Assembly: GCA_017525015.1 (NCBI GenBank)
Contig: JAFXUK010000015.1
Location: 1-64,000, forward strand
Source of the DNA: Bacilli bacterium
GTDB taxonomy: Bacteria > Bacillota > Bacilli > RF39 > UBA660
Length of the DNA: 64,000 bases
Reading direction: 5' to 3'
In this document: positions 1 through 7,570 of the stretch, in pieces
Numbering within the stretch: position 1 is the first letter of the stretch
Layout: each line of letters starts with the position of its first letter
The notes under the pieces: model-generated
Databases searched by the model: none
What the model was told of the DNA's origin: nothing
The model's input: only the letters and a program-made list of their open reading frames with translations
Program-made: the position numbers and the translations under genes

Positions 1-2
1 CT

Positions 3-182
3 TTAATTAATAAAACTATAAAAGGTTATTTAACAAGAAAAAATGTTAACGTTGAAAGAATTTATAACTATATTTTAGCAAAGAGAATTATTAGATTATT
101 TAGGAGGAATTATGAAAAAAATATTATTATTAACACTTTTATTATTAAGCTCTTTTATAATAGTTGGATGTGGAAACAATGA
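3..182 (+). CDS. possible 3' end of an upstream gene (partial)
   Basis: Frame 3 is open from the window edge to a TGA at 180-182, about 60 codons, while the other two plus-strand frames hit stops within the first bases. The translation is basic and rich in Ile, Asn and Arg, and I recognise no family. It would overlap the lipoprotein gene starting at 112 by about 70 bases, which is unusual. It may be the tail of a real gene that begins outside the window, or a chance open frame. Confidence 0.25.
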   Translation, partial: LINKTIKGYLTRKNVNVERIYNYILAKRIIRLFRRNYEKNIIINTFIIKLFYNSWMWKQ

Positions 183-624
183 AAGTGAAAAAAAAGATGA
201 TCTAATCAAAATTGATGGTACAGTAAAGAAAACTAAATACAAAAAATTAATATGCAAAAGCGATTTTTATGATGAAGGATATATGGGAAGCGTAACTGTC
301 GTTATTGATTATAATACAGAAGGAAAACCAACAAAATTTTATGAAACATTAAGTATTACTTATGACGAAGATGTATATAATAAATTCGAAGAACCAAAAG
401 AAGAAAAAATGAAAGACATTGCTAAGCAATTAGAAAATTCGTTTCTTGAAGGAAATAAAAAATACAATATGAGCCATACAAATTCTGTAAATAAAAATAT
501 AATTGAAGCTAATTTTACTTCAGAAGATCCTAATCTATTAAAAGAAACTGGAGACTTAGAAACAGAAAAAGAAAATTCCGAAAAAGATGGCCATTTTTGC
601 TTCGTCCAAGATGTAGAATTTTAA
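112..624 (+). CDS. small secreted lipoprotein of unknown function
   Basis: 170 residues. The N-terminus is a typical lipoprotein signal: MKK, a hydrophobic stretch to residue 18 and a lipobox ending V-G-C with Cys20, so the mature protein should be lipid-anchored on the outer face of the membrane. A charged, Lys/Glu-rich spacer follows and then a globular part of about 130 residues with Cys51 (K-L-I-C) and a Cys near the end (GHFCF). A perfect AGGAGG lies just before the ATG. The gene ends in a bidirectional terminator shared with the convergent Nudix gene. No function can be read from the sequence. Confidence 0.85.
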   Translation: MKKILLLTLLLLSSFIIVGCGNNESEKKDDLIKIDGTVKKTKYKKLICKSDFYDEGYMGSVTVVIDYNTEGKPTKFYETLSITYDEDVYNKFEEPKEEKMKDIAKQLENSFLEGNKKYNMSHTNSVNKNIIEANFTSEDPNLLKETGDLETEKENSEKDGHFCFVQDVEF

Positions 625-630
625 CAAATA

Positions 631-656
631 AAAAGATGATTAAATCATCTTTTTTT
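631..656. terminator. bidirectional rho-independent terminator
   Basis: Ten-base stem AAAAGATGAT (631-640), loop TAA, then ATCATCTTTT (644-653) and more T. It lies between the convergent lipoprotein and Nudix genes and overlaps the last codons of the latter. Confidence 0.85.
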
Positions 657-1138
657 ATTTAATAATTCTTTAAACATAATTCCATGAGATTTAAGCATTT
701 CACCTGATTCAATTAACTTATTAATCTTATCTACACTCATGTATTCTACATAATCTACTTCTTCTTTTTGTACTTTAACATCATTAAGATCAATATTCTT
801 TTTTAAATAAAACAAATATCTAAGAGGCATATCAAATGATAAGAAACCAAAAGACACAATATTATCATTATCTACATTAATACCTAATTCTTCTTCTACT
901 TCTCTTCTAATAGATACTTCTGGAGTTTCACCACTATCAATATGTCCACCAGTAGATGAAAATTCTCCGCCTTTTTCTTTAGAAGTCTTTTGAATCAAGA
1001 ATTTACCTTCATTGTTTTCAATAAAGATAACTCCAACTGCTATATGTTCATGTTCACCTAATATAGCATTCTTATCTCCTCTCACTATTTTTTTCCTGTA
1101 ACTTTACCTTCATCATCATAAACATCTAAATATTCCAT
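645..1138 (-). CDS. Nudix hydrolase interrupted by a -1 frameshift near the start
   Basis: The main frame (645-1085) holds a good Nudix box: GHIDSGET, then REVEEELGI. The best ATG, at 1136-1138 behind a GGAGG site, is in another frame: it reads MEYLDVYDDEGKVTGKK and stops at TAG directly after a run of seven A. That peptide is the usual N-terminus of IPP-isomerase-like Nudix proteins, and one extra A, or a -1 shift on A-AAA-AAA, would join it to IVRGDKN of the main frame to give about 163 residues. The GTG at 1085 has no ribosome-binding site, so a start there is unlikely. This is a sequencing error, a real mutation, a phase-variable tract or recoding. Confidence 0.75.
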
Positions 1139-1161
1139 ATATACCTCCATATTACAACTAA

Positions 1162-1186
1162 ATTATAACATAAAACATGTTATAAT
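1162..1186. promoter_or_regulatory. divergent promoter pair inside a palindrome
   Basis: A perfect inverted repeat, TTATAACAT (1164-1172), five bases, ATGTTATAA (1178-1186), contains a -10 TATAAT on each strand: 1181-1186 (+) for the VOC gene and 1167-1162 (-) for the Nudix gene. The minus-strand box reads TGTTATAAT, an extended -10. Clear -35 boxes are not seen. Confidence 0.55.
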
Positions 1187-1207
1187 TTGGACAAGAGGAT
1201 GATGTAT

Positions 1208-1594
1208 ATGAAGTTTAATAGTCTTATACCAGAATTAAGTGTTTCTAATATTAATAAAAGTAAAGAATTCTATCTAAAACTAGGTTTTAAAATAATGTAT
1301 GAAAGAAAAGAAAATAAATTTGCTTTTCTACAGTTAGAAGATAACCAAATAATGATAGAAGAAAATAACGGGAATTGGGATACAGGTAAATTAGAATATC
1401 CTTACGGAAGAGGTATTAACTTAAGTATGACCATCAAAGATATAGATGATTATTATCTAAAGTTAAAAAAACAAAATATAACTTTCTTTCTTGACTTAGA
1501 AACTCACGAATATCGTATAGATGATACCATTTCCTATGACAAAGAATTTCTAGTTCAAGATCCAGATGGATATTTATTAAGATTTAATAATTAA
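1208..1594 (+). CDS. VOC-family (glyoxalase/bleomycin-resistance fold) protein
   Basis: About 128 residues with the two half-domains of the vicinal-oxygen-chelate fold: IPELSVSNINKSKEFYLKLGF at the N-terminus and a C-terminal half ending in FLVQDPDGYLLRF, typical of bleomycin-resistance-like and dioxygenase-like members. The start is placed at the third ATG (1208) because an AGAGG at 1194-1198 is spaced correctly from it; the upstream TTG and ATG codons sit on or too close to that site. The gene diverges from the Nudix gene and ends in a terminator at 1608-1630. The substrate cannot be told; members of this size are metal enzymes or antibiotic-binding proteins. Confidence 0.8.
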   Translation: MKFNSLIPELSVSNINKSKEFYLKLGFKIMYERKENKFAFLQLEDNQIMIEENNGNWDTGKLEYPYGRGINLSMTIKDIDDYYLKLKKQNITFFLDLETHEYRIDDTISYDKEFLVQDPDGYLLRFNN

Positions 1595-1607
1595 TTTTTT
1601 CCACGAA

Positions 1608-1630
1608 AAAAAGTAGCATTGCTACTTTTT
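1608..1630. terminator. bidirectional terminator
   Basis: AAAAAGTAGC, loop ATT, GCTACTTTTT, located between the VOC gene and the convergent tRNA gene. Confidence 0.85.
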
Positions 1631-1638
1631 ATAATCAC

Positions 1639-1712
1639 TGGCAGAGGTAGCAGGAGTTGAACCCACATCAGCGGTTTTGGAGACCGTTATTCTACCATTG
1701 AACTATACCTCT
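1639..1712 (-). tRNA. trnW: tRNA-Trp (anticodon CCA)
   Basis: The minus strand folds as a 74-nt cloverleaf with CCA encoded. The acceptor stem is AGAGGTA with TACCTCT, followed by the discriminator G and CCA. The D-arm reads TAGTTCAATGGTAGA, the anticodon loop is CTCCAAA (anticodon CCA), and the T-arm contains GGGTTCAACTCC. An extended -10 TGTTATAAT lies about 20 bases upstream (1733-1741). Confidence 0.95.
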
Positions 1713-1732
1713 ATTTCTCTGCACGTAAGTAA

Positions 1733-1741
1733 ATTATAACA
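1733..1741 (-). promoter_or_regulatory. extended -10 promoter of tRNA-Trp
   Basis: Reads TGTTATAAT on the minus strand, about 20 bases upstream of the tRNA 5' end. Confidence 0.6.
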
Positions 1742-1770
1742 CAAAAACGCCAAATGACAACATTTTCCTT

Positions 1771-1797
1771 AAAAAAAGAACGTTATTTAACGTTCTT
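1771..1797 (-). terminator. terminator of the NrtR-like gene
   Basis: AAGAACGTTA, two-base loop, TAACGTTCTT with a T-tract on the minus strand. It overlaps the stop codon of the upstream gene. Confidence 0.8.
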
Positions 1798-2604
1798 CTT
1801 ATATCTAAATAAAGCTGATGGTCTATGACCAGCTCCTGTTTTAACAAAATCAGTTTTTTCTACCTTATCAGCAATGATTCTTCTAAAAGCAGGATCTAAT
1901 AACTTCTTATTTAAAATAACTTCATATACTTGTTGTAAATCACCTAAAGCAAAGTACTCAGGCATCATATTAAATACAACATCTGTATAACTTATCTTAT
2001 TCTTTAATCTTTCAATACCAGCCCATATTACTAATGGATGATCGAAAGCTAAATCCTTATTCTCTTCAACAATAAATTTATATCTATCAGTAGTTAATTC
2101 TTTTAAGACTTTCTTAATCTTAAATGTTAATCTTTCATTGCCGTTATCTAATACTACTTCAACATGATTATTCTTATCTTCATATGAAACATTAAACCAA
2201 GAAGCATTATCATTTAACTTATAATCTAATCTATTCTTATCAATTAAAGCCATATATGATGTAGAAATAACTCTCATTCTTGGATCTCTATTAACTCCAC
2301 CATATGTGTATAATTGCTCTAAATAAATGTTATCTAATCCAGTTTCTCTTTTTAGAATTCTCTTTGGACATTCTTCTAATTCTTCATCTATTTGTAAGAA
2401 GCCACCAGGAATACACCATTTATCTTTAAATGGATAATCATCTCTTTTAACAAGTAATACACTCATATGTTTTTTACTAGATTTTCTATAATTAGATACA
2501 TCTTCATCACTAATACTTAAAACAAGTATATCAGTAGTTAGTGATAATCTATCATAGTTACTAGGATCATAATGAGCTAAGAACTCTTCTTCACTGTTAT
2601 ACAT
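1783..2604 (-). CDS. NrtR-like regulator (degenerate Nudix domain plus winged helix)
   Basis: 273 residues. Residues about 20-150 form a Nudix domain, with DKWCIPGGFLQIDEELEEC leading into the Nudix helix. That helix reads PKRILKRETGL instead of the catalytic RExxEExG pattern, so the Glu of RE is Ile and the first Glu of EE is Arg; hydrolysis is unlikely. The C-terminal half (about 165-273) matches the winged-helix part of NrtR-type proteins, ending GAGHRPSALFRY. NrtR proteins bind ADP-ribose or similar ligands and repress NAD genes. Two NAD operons in this window carry a shared inverted repeat (7532-7556 and 15650-15674), a reasonable target. The link is inference; a catalytic ADP-ribose Nudix enzyme is the less likely alternative. 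Confidence 0.75.
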   Translation of the reverse strand: MYNSEEEFLAHYDPSNYDRLSLTTDILVLSISDEDVSNYRKSSKKHMSVLLVKRDDYPFKDKWCIPGGFLQIDEELEECPKRILKRETGLDNIYLEQLYTYGGVNRDPRMRVISTSYMALIDKNRLDYKLNDNASWFNVSYEDKNNHVEVVLDNGNERLTFKIKKVLKELTTDRYKFIVEENKDLAFDHPLVIWAGIERLKNKISYTDVVFNMMPEYFALGDLQQVYEVILNKKLLDPAFRRIIADKVEKTDFVKTGAGHRPSALFRYKKNVK

Positions 2605-2624
2605 AATATCAACTCATTTCAAAT

Positions 2625-2640
2625 GTATTATAACATAAAA
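2625..2640 (-). promoter_or_regulatory. extended -10 promoter of the NrtR-like gene
   Basis: The minus strand reads TTTATGTTATAATAC directly after the T-tract of the preceding terminator; TGTTATAAT is an extended -10. Confidence 0.55.
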
Positions 2641-2658
2641 AAAGCACTTAAAGTGCTT
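2637..2658 (-). terminator. terminator of the small surface protein gene
   Basis: AAGCACTT and AAGTGCTT form a compact hairpin followed by a T-tract on the minus strand. It overlaps the stop codon at 2657. Confidence 0.7.
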
Positions 2659-3094
2659 ACAATTTCGTATATTTCTCTTTATTACCTATAAAAGTAATAC
2701 CAACTAGTGCTAATATACCAACAATTACTACTAAAGTAGGAACAAATGCACCCGTTTCAGGATTACCATTAGTATCTGTTTTAGGTCTAACCATATTCAT
2801 ATGAATTACATATGTTTCTTTAGTCTCTCCTTCAGATAAAGTAATAGTTATATCATTATCTCCTTCTTTGATATCTACTTTACCAGCACCTTCTACTTTA
2901 ACATTATCATTTTTAGGTACTACTGTTATATCTGTATAATCTAAAGATGTTGTTAATTTAACACTCCAACTATTACCACCAAGAGGAGCATCTCCAATAC
3001 CATCTATTGTAATCTTTTCAGCTAATGTTACTTTAGCTGAAACAACAACTGGTATAAATAATAAAGCTATTAATGTAAATAATACTTTCTTCAT
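2657..3094 (-). CDS. small cell-wall-anchored protein with one cadherin-like domain
   Basis: 145 residues. A Sec signal peptide (residues 1-19, cleavage near V-S-A-K) is followed by one compact domain. Its ending, GAGKVDIKEGDNDITI plus a TYVIHM strand, resembles the cadherin-like beta-sandwich family (PF12733). The C-terminus has sortase-signal layout: N-P-E-T-G, about 20 hydrophobic residues, then a charged tail (KEKYTKL). NPETG is a variant of LPxTG, so the partner sortase, which is not in the window, should have matching specificity. The protein is tiny for a wall protein and may be an accessory subunit. Anchoring is inferred from the motif order. Confidence 0.75.
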   Translation of the reverse strand: MKKVLFTLIALLFIPVVVSAKVTLAEKITIDGIGDAPLGGNSWSVKLTTSLDYTDITVVPKNDNVKVEGAGKVDIKEGDNDITITLSEGETKETYVIHMNMVRPKTDTNGNPETGAFVPTLVVIVGILALVGITFIGNKEKYTKL

Positions 3095-3182
3095 AAAAAC
3101 AACTCTTTTCTATCTTAAGAATAGTACATATATTATTTTTAGTAAATGTTTTTAATAAATCATTTTACATTTAATTACATAA

Positions 3183-3209
3183 AAAAGCCGAAATTATTTT
3201 TCGGCATTT
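3183..3209 (-). terminator. terminator of the acyl-CoA ligase gene
   Basis: GCCGAAA (3187-3193) pairs with TTTCGGC (3199-3205), with a T-tract on the minus strand. Confidence 0.8.
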
Positions 3210-4927
3210 TCTTTTTCTAATACTTTATAATCTACTTTGCCAACCAATGTTTTTGGTAAACTTTCTCTAAATTCAATTTCTTTAGGTATCATATATTTAG
3301 CCATATTCTTAGCACAGTATTCTTTAATATCTAATATCTTTTGAGCATCTCCTTCAACGCCTTCTTTTAATACAATAAAAGCTTTTGGAACTTGTACTTT
3401 ATATGGATGAGGTATACCAATTACACCGACATTAGCAATATCAGGATGCTCAAGTAAAATGTTTTCAATATGAGCAGGATATACATTATAACCAGATACA
3501 ATAAGCATTCTCTTTAATCTTTGAACAAAGAAGAACACACCATCACTATCCATATAACCTAAATCACCAGTATGAACCCATCTTCTGCCATCTTCATGAA
3601 CTCTAACAACTTTATTAGTCTCCTCTTCATTATCAAGATATCCTTGCATTACGCAATCACCAGATATACATATTTCACCTATTTCGCCACAAGCTTTTTC
3701 TTCAAAAGTCTCAGGATCCATTATCTTAAACACATTACCTGCTAAAGGTATTCCTACACTACCTGGTTTATCAGAACCTAAACCAGCAATACAACTACCA
3801 CCAGTTGATTCAGTTAAACCATAACCTTGAATAATATGAGCTTTAGAACCATGTTCTTCTAAGAACTTATTAACTGCAATATTCTTTTCAGGACTTAATG
3901 AATCTCCACCAGATACTACATATCTAACAAAACTCATATCGACATTCATCATATATGGATTAGTCATTAAAGCTTGGAATAAAGTAGGAACTCCACCAAT
4001 TATTGTTGGTTTATATTTTCTAATTAATTTATCAAATCTCTTAGCATCAAATTGTGGAATCATAGCTACTGTAACACCTTGACATAATAAACCAAGCATA
4101 CAAGCAACTAAACCAAAACAATGGAACATAGGTAAAATACCTAAAACAACGTCTCCTACACCTAATTCAAGCATTATAGGGATTTGTTTCATAACCAAGT
4201 TAACATTTCCATTAGAAATAATAATATGTTTAGGAGAACCAGTAGTTCCACCACTATGTAGATATAAAGCCCTATCATCCTTACCTCTATGAACTAAAAC
4301 ATCACCTTTATAGTAATAACCATGTGCAAAGAAATCTGTCCAAGTAGTAAAGAATTCATCATCTTTAGGAATATTTAAACTCATTTCTTTAGTTAACATA
4401 TAACCTAAACCTAATAAAGGAGGCATAGATTCCTTAGGTGATACTACAACTACCTTATAAACATTATCTATATCTTCAATAATATTTTTAATCTTATCAA
4501 AAGTAATATTAATAGTTATTAATAATACTGTATTAGTTGCTTTTAATGTATATTTGATTTCCTCTTCACTTGATAAAGGATGTAACATATTGGCAATAGC
4601 ACCAATTTTATTAGTAGCATATAAAGCAATAAGAGCTTCTGGTGTATTTGGCATACAAATAGTTACAACATCATTCTTTCTAACTCCTTGACTCCTCATT
4701 GCTTTAGCACAAATATCTATTTTATCTAATAAGTCTTTGAATGTTGTTTTAACACCAAAGTAGTTAAGAGCATAATCATCTAAAAATAGTTGTGCTCTTC
4801 CTTCAAAATATTCATATATTGATAAATCAGGAACTTCTGGATGTCTATCTTCCTTTTTATAGAACTTCTCCCAAGGATAATCTAATTTATCTTCTTCTTT
4901 TTTAAATAATTTATCTATAATACTCAT
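3194..4927 (-). CDS. AMP-forming acyl-CoA synthetase/ligase
   Basis: About 577 residues of the ANL superfamily, which activate a carboxylic acid with ATP and load it on CoA. The core motifs are in order: A3 YLHSGGTTGSPKH, A5 QGYGLTEST, A7 VHTGDLGYMDSDG, A8 around QRLKRMLIVSGYNVYP, and A10 PKTLVGKVDY with the catalytic Lys. The order and length fit a medium/long-chain fatty-acyl-CoA ligase. The start at 4927 follows a GGAGG; the longer open frame upstream has no such site. The gene is divergent from a TetR regulator with an inverted repeat between them, suggesting fatty-acid-responsive control. The exact acid is not readable. Confidence 0.85.
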   Translation of the reverse strand: MSIIDKLFKKEEDKLDYPWEKFYKKEDRHPEVPDLSIYEYFEGRAQLFLDDYALNYFGVKTTFKDLLDKIDICAKAMRSQGVRKNDVVTICMPNTPEALIALYATNKIGAIANMLHPLSSEEEIKYTLKATNTVLLITINITFDKIKNIIEDIDNVYKVVVVSPKESMPPLLGLGYMLTKEMSLNIPKDDEFFTTWTDFFAHGYYYKGDVLVHRGKDDRALYLHSGGTTGSPKHIIISNGNVNLVMKQIPIMLELGVGDVVLGILPMFHCFGLVACMLGLLCQGVTVAMIPQFDAKRFDKLIRKYKPTIIGGVPTLFQALMTNPYMMNVDMSFVRYVVSGGDSLSPEKNIAVNKFLEEHGSKAHIIQGYGLTESTGGSCIAGLGSDKPGSVGIPLAGNVFKIMDPETFEEKACGEIGEICISGDCVMQGYLDNEEETNKVVRVHEDGRRWVHTGDLGYMDSDGVFFFVQRLKRMLIVSGYNVYPAHIENILLEHPDIANVGVIGIPHPYKVQVPKAFIVLKEGVEGDAQKILDIKEYCAKNMAKYMIPKEIEFRESLPKTLVGKVDYKVLEKENAEK

Positions 4928-4973
4928 AATTAATCCTCCAATATTAAACACTTGTTGAATATCTATCACATGT

Positions 4974-5003
4974 ATTATATAATTAATTAACAAATGACAT
5001 CAA
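4974..5003 (-). promoter_or_regulatory. promoter of the acyl-CoA ligase gene
   Basis: On the minus strand TTGATG (5003-4998) and TATAAT (4979-4974) are separated by 18 bases. Confidence 0.6.
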
Positions 5004-5004
5004 T

Positions 5005-5022
5005 AATCAATTAATATTGATT
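5005..5022. promoter_or_regulatory. inverted repeat, candidate TetR operator
   Basis: AATCAAT, TAAT, ATTGATT: a perfect 7-base dyad between the divergent ligase and TetR genes, abutting the -35 of the ligase promoter. The position fits repression of the ligase and self-control of the TetR gene. Confidence 0.5.
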
Positions 5023-5073
5023 TTGATAATTATTAAACAATTAAACAATAAACTGTTTAAAAAGGTGATAAAT

Positions 5074-5634
5074 GTGGATAGAAGAACTAAATATACTAAA
5101 AATATAATTAAAGAAACTTTTCTTAACTTACTAGAAGAAAAAGATATAAACAAAATAACTGTTAGTGAAATATGTAAGATATCTGATATTAATAGAGCAA
5201 CTTTTTATCGTTACTATTTAGATGTTTATGACTTACTAGATAAAATAGAAGAAGAATTTCTTGAACAACTAAAAGAAGCACCATTCTTTACTAATGATGA
5301 ATATCAACTATCTATACTTGCTACGGAGTTGTTAAATACTATCTTAGATAATAAGAAACTTGTTACTATTCTCTTTAATAAGAACAATAACATCTATATC
5401 TTAAATGACATCTTAGAAGGTATTTATAATAAGTATAAAAGTAAATGGTTAGAACAAATACCTGATCTAACTGAACAAGATATGGCTTATGTTGGAATAT
5501 TCTCTTTTAATGGGTCTCTAGGAATAGTAAACTATTGGATTCAAACAGGATTTAAAGAACCTGTTGAAGAAATAGCTAAAAAAATAGAAGATTTCAGTTA
5601 CTATGGTTTAATTAAATATCTATATAAAAAATAA
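5074..5634 (+). CDS. TetR/AcrR-family transcriptional regulator
   Basis: About 187 residues. Residues 10-57 hold a TetR helix-turn-helix: a helix with IIKETFLNLLEEK, then ITVSEICKISDINRATFYRYY, the standard recognition segment. The remainder is an all-helical ligand and dimer domain. The start is taken as the GTG at 5074, which follows AAAGGTGAT; the open frame extends upstream to an ATG at 5017 without a usable site and through the operator. The gene diverges from an acyl-CoA ligase, so an acyl-CoA or fatty acid is a likely inducer, as in FadR-type TetR proteins of Bacilli; this is an inference from position. It ends in a bidirectional terminator with nadK. Confidence 0.8.
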   Translation: MDRRTKYTKNIIKETFLNLLEEKDINKITVSEICKISDINRATFYRYYLDVYDLLDKIEEEFLEQLKEAPFFTNDEYQLSILATELLNTILDNKKLVTILFNKNNNIYILNDILEGIYNKYKSKWLEQIPDLTEQDMAYVGIFSFNGSLGIVNYWIQTGFKEPVEEIAKKIEDFSYYGLIKYLYKK

Positions 5635-5654
5635 GGAACTAAGTTCCTTATTTT
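5628..5654. terminator. bidirectional terminator
   Basis: AAAATAAGGAACT, one-base centre, AGTTCCTTATTTT, between convergent TetR and nadK genes. Confidence 0.85.
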
Positions 5655-6459
5655 ATTTTTCTAACATTTTATTATTTAATACCTTAATGAAATGGAAATC
5701 ATTCATTCTTAAACATTTAATCTTCTTACTACCTACTTTAGTTTCTACTTTTATAACATTATCTATCATATTATTTACACCATCAACTTGGACAAATAAA
5801 TTACGATAGTTCTTAGGTGGTAATAAAGATACTGTTTTTAAAGAAGGAACAATAACTGTATTAGATAAAGTATTATAAACCTTATTATTTAAAGGTGCTA
5901 TAGGTGTAATAGATAAAGTATCTAAAGTATTGTAAACAATACTACCACCAAAACTCATATTATAAGCTGTAGATCCTGTACTAGTACTTAGTAATACACC
6001 ATCACCATTAAAGTTTTCTAAAAACTCATCATCAACATATATAGGAGTTTTTAAAATATCAAAATCTTTATTTCTTAAAACTATTTCATTTAAGCTATTA
6101 AAAGTATATACTTTTTCATCAGTAATAATCTTCGTATCTTGAATACTTATCTCTTCTACCTTGTAATTATCAGTATTTAGTCTTTTTACAAAATCAACAG
6201 TATGTTGAATATCTATTTCCTGTAGAAATCCCAAAGTACCGCTATTTACACCTATATAATAAAGATTATCATTAAAATTATTCTCTCTAACCATTCTTAA
6301 AAATGATCCATCTCCACCAACAGAAATAGCTAAGTCATAATCTTCATCTACTAATTCAAAGTCATACTTCTTTAATTCCATCTCTAAATCTTTAGCGACA
6401 ATTTCCGACTTCTCATTTTGATTTACAAACAACTTAATTTTATTTATCCTTCTTGACAT
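5653..6459 (-). CDS. nadK: NAD kinase
   Basis: 268 residues. It phosphorylates NAD to NADP with ATP or polyphosphate in the cytosol. The family signature is plain: AISVGGDGSFLRMVR (GGDG phosphate-binding loop with the catalytic Asp) near residue 45 and NGDGVLLSTSTGSTAYN near residue 150. The length is normal for the bacterial enzyme. The ATG overlaps the end of the pncC gene by 16 bases and has its own GGAGAGAT, so the two are probably translationally coupled. It is the last gene of the operon nadD-pncC-nadK, which starts at an operator-bearing promoter at 7532-7570. Confidence 0.95.
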   Translation of the reverse strand: MSRRINKIKLFVNQNEKSEIVAKDLEMELKKYDFELVDEDYDLAISVGGDGSFLRMVRENNFNDNLYYIGVNSGTLGFLQEIDIQHTVDFVKRLNTDNYKVEEISIQDTKIITDEKVYTFNSLNEIVLRNKDFDILKTPIYVDDEFLENFNGDGVLLSTSTGSTAYNMSFGGSIVYNTLDTLSITPIAPLNNKVYNTLSNTVIVPSLKTVSLLPPKNYRNLFVQVDGVNNMIDNVIKVETKVGSKKIKCLRMNDFHFIKVLNNKMLEK

Positions 6460-6923
6460 AGTATCTCTCCTAACATAGAAATAATTTCATTTATAACAAC
6501 ATCTTTATTTTGCTTTCTAGTCTTCTTATCTACACAAATACTTCTATCATAATATTTATTATTAAAATAAATACTAATAAATACTTCATTATCTTTACCA
6601 AAGTTATTATATTCATCAGCTCTATTTAATTTGCCAGTAATACCAATTCCAATATCAGAATTAGAAAATTTACTAATATTTAAAGCCATTTCACGAGCAG
6701 TATTAAAACTATAAACAGAATAAGTATCAATTACATTCTTATCTACACCCATTTTAATCTTATACTCATTAGAATAAGTAACAGCACTATATTTTAGTAC
6801 TTCACTTGCTCCTTCAATATTAGTAATAGCATTACTAACTCCACCACCAGTACAAGATTCCATAGTAGAAATAGTTAACTTCTTATTTGTTAATTCTTTA
6901 ATTATTTTTTTAAATGTTTTCAT
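6444..6923 (-). CDS. pncC: NMN amidohydrolase (CinA C-terminal domain)
   Basis: About 159 residues, only the C-terminal domain of CinA. This family deamidates nicotinamide mononucleotide to nicotinate mononucleotide. The motif TMESCTGGGVSNAIT carries the catalytic Ser, and AVTYSNEYKIKMGV with GIGITG completes the pocket. The start is set at the third ATG (6923) because CAGGG lies at correct spacing; two earlier ATG codons are too close to it. It overlaps nadD upstream and nadK downstream. The product is the substrate of NadD, so the operon runs NMN to NaMN to NaAD, and nadK supplies NADP. Confidence 0.88.
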   Translation of the reverse strand: MKTFKKIIKELTNKKLTISTMESCTGGGVSNAITNIEGASEVLKYSAVTYSNEYKIKMGVDKNVIDTYSVYSFNTAREMALNISKFSNSDIGIGITGKLNRADEYNNFGKDNEVFISIYFNNKYYDRSICVDKKTRKQNKDVVINEIISMLGEILCQEG

Positions 6924-7512
6924 TACCATCATCCCTGTATAAATTATTTTTATTTATGTACTCAATAACATCTTCATCAACATATTCAGATATATCTTTA
7001 TTATCACGAATCATATTTCTAACTTCTGTAGAAGATATATCATTCATTTCCATTGGTACAACTATAATATTGTCTTTATATTCCTTAAACTTAACTAATA
7101 ATTCTTCAATATTATCAGTAGATCTATTAATAACTAAGAATTTATAATTAGTTAATAATTCAATACCATTCTTCCATTTATCAATATAACTTAAATTATC
7201 TGTACCACATATGAAGTATATTTCATCATTCTTATATAATTTTTTATAATACTTCAAAGTATCTATTGTATATACAACATAATCTTTTAATTCATAATTA
7301 CTTACAGAGAAGTTTGGATTCTTATCAGTAACTAACTTAATCATGTTATATCTATCAATATCTTTAATTAAATCGTTCTTATACTTATATTGATTACCAG
7401 TTGGAACAAAAATAACTTTATCCAAATAGCCTTCTTTTATTAGATATTCAGCCATTCTAATATGCATTTTATGAATTGGATTAAAGCTTCCACCAAATAT
7501 ACCTATTTTCAT
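6910..7512 (-). CDS. nadD: nicotinate-nucleotide adenylyltransferase
   Basis: 200 residues. It transfers AMP from ATP to nicotinate mononucleotide to give deamido-NAD. The nucleotidyltransferase start GIFGGSFNPIHKMH holds the HxxH motif (the common Gly before the second His is Met here), and NDISSTEVRNMIR is the ISSTxxR motif of the ATP site. A CGTDNL segment near residue 107 is also typical. AAGGTGG precedes the ATG. It is the first gene of the NAD operon, under a strong promoter whose -10 is covered by an inverted repeat also found before pncA. Confidence 0.95.
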   Translation of the reverse strand: MKIGIFGGSFNPIHKMHIRMAEYLIKEGYLDKVIFVPTGNQYKYKNDLIKDIDRYNMIKLVTDKNPNFSVSNYELKDYVVYTIDTLKYYKKLYKNDEIYFICGTDNLSYIDKWKNGIELLTNYKFLVINRSTDNIEELLVKFKEYKDNIIVVPMEMNDISSTEVRNMIRDNKDISEYVDEDVIEYINKNNLYRDDGNENI

Positions 7513-7531
7513 ATAACCACCTTGTCCCTTC

Positions 7532-7556
7532 TGTTATTAACATTATATTAAAAACA
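7532..7556. promoter_or_regulatory. shared NAD-operon operator, copy 1 (nadD side)
   Basis: TGTTATTAA, seven bases (CATTATA), TTAAAAACA: an inverted repeat with one mismatch, covering the minus-strand -10. The same left arm and spacer recur at 15650-15674 before pncA. Likely site of an NAD-responsive repressor, the NrtR-like protein at 1783 being the local candidate. Confidence 0.65.
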
Positions 7557-7570
7557 GCTTAATTTGTCAA
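7542..7570 (-). promoter_or_regulatory. promoter of nadD-pncC-nadK
   Basis: TTGACA (7570-7565), 17-base spacer, TATAAT (7547-7542) on the minus strand: consensus sigma-A promoter. Confidence 0.85.

Noticed and set aside
3194..4993. Longer start for the acyl-CoA ligase (22 extra residues)
   Set aside because: The upstream start has no ribosome-binding site and would cover the promoter; GGAGG fits the start at 4927.
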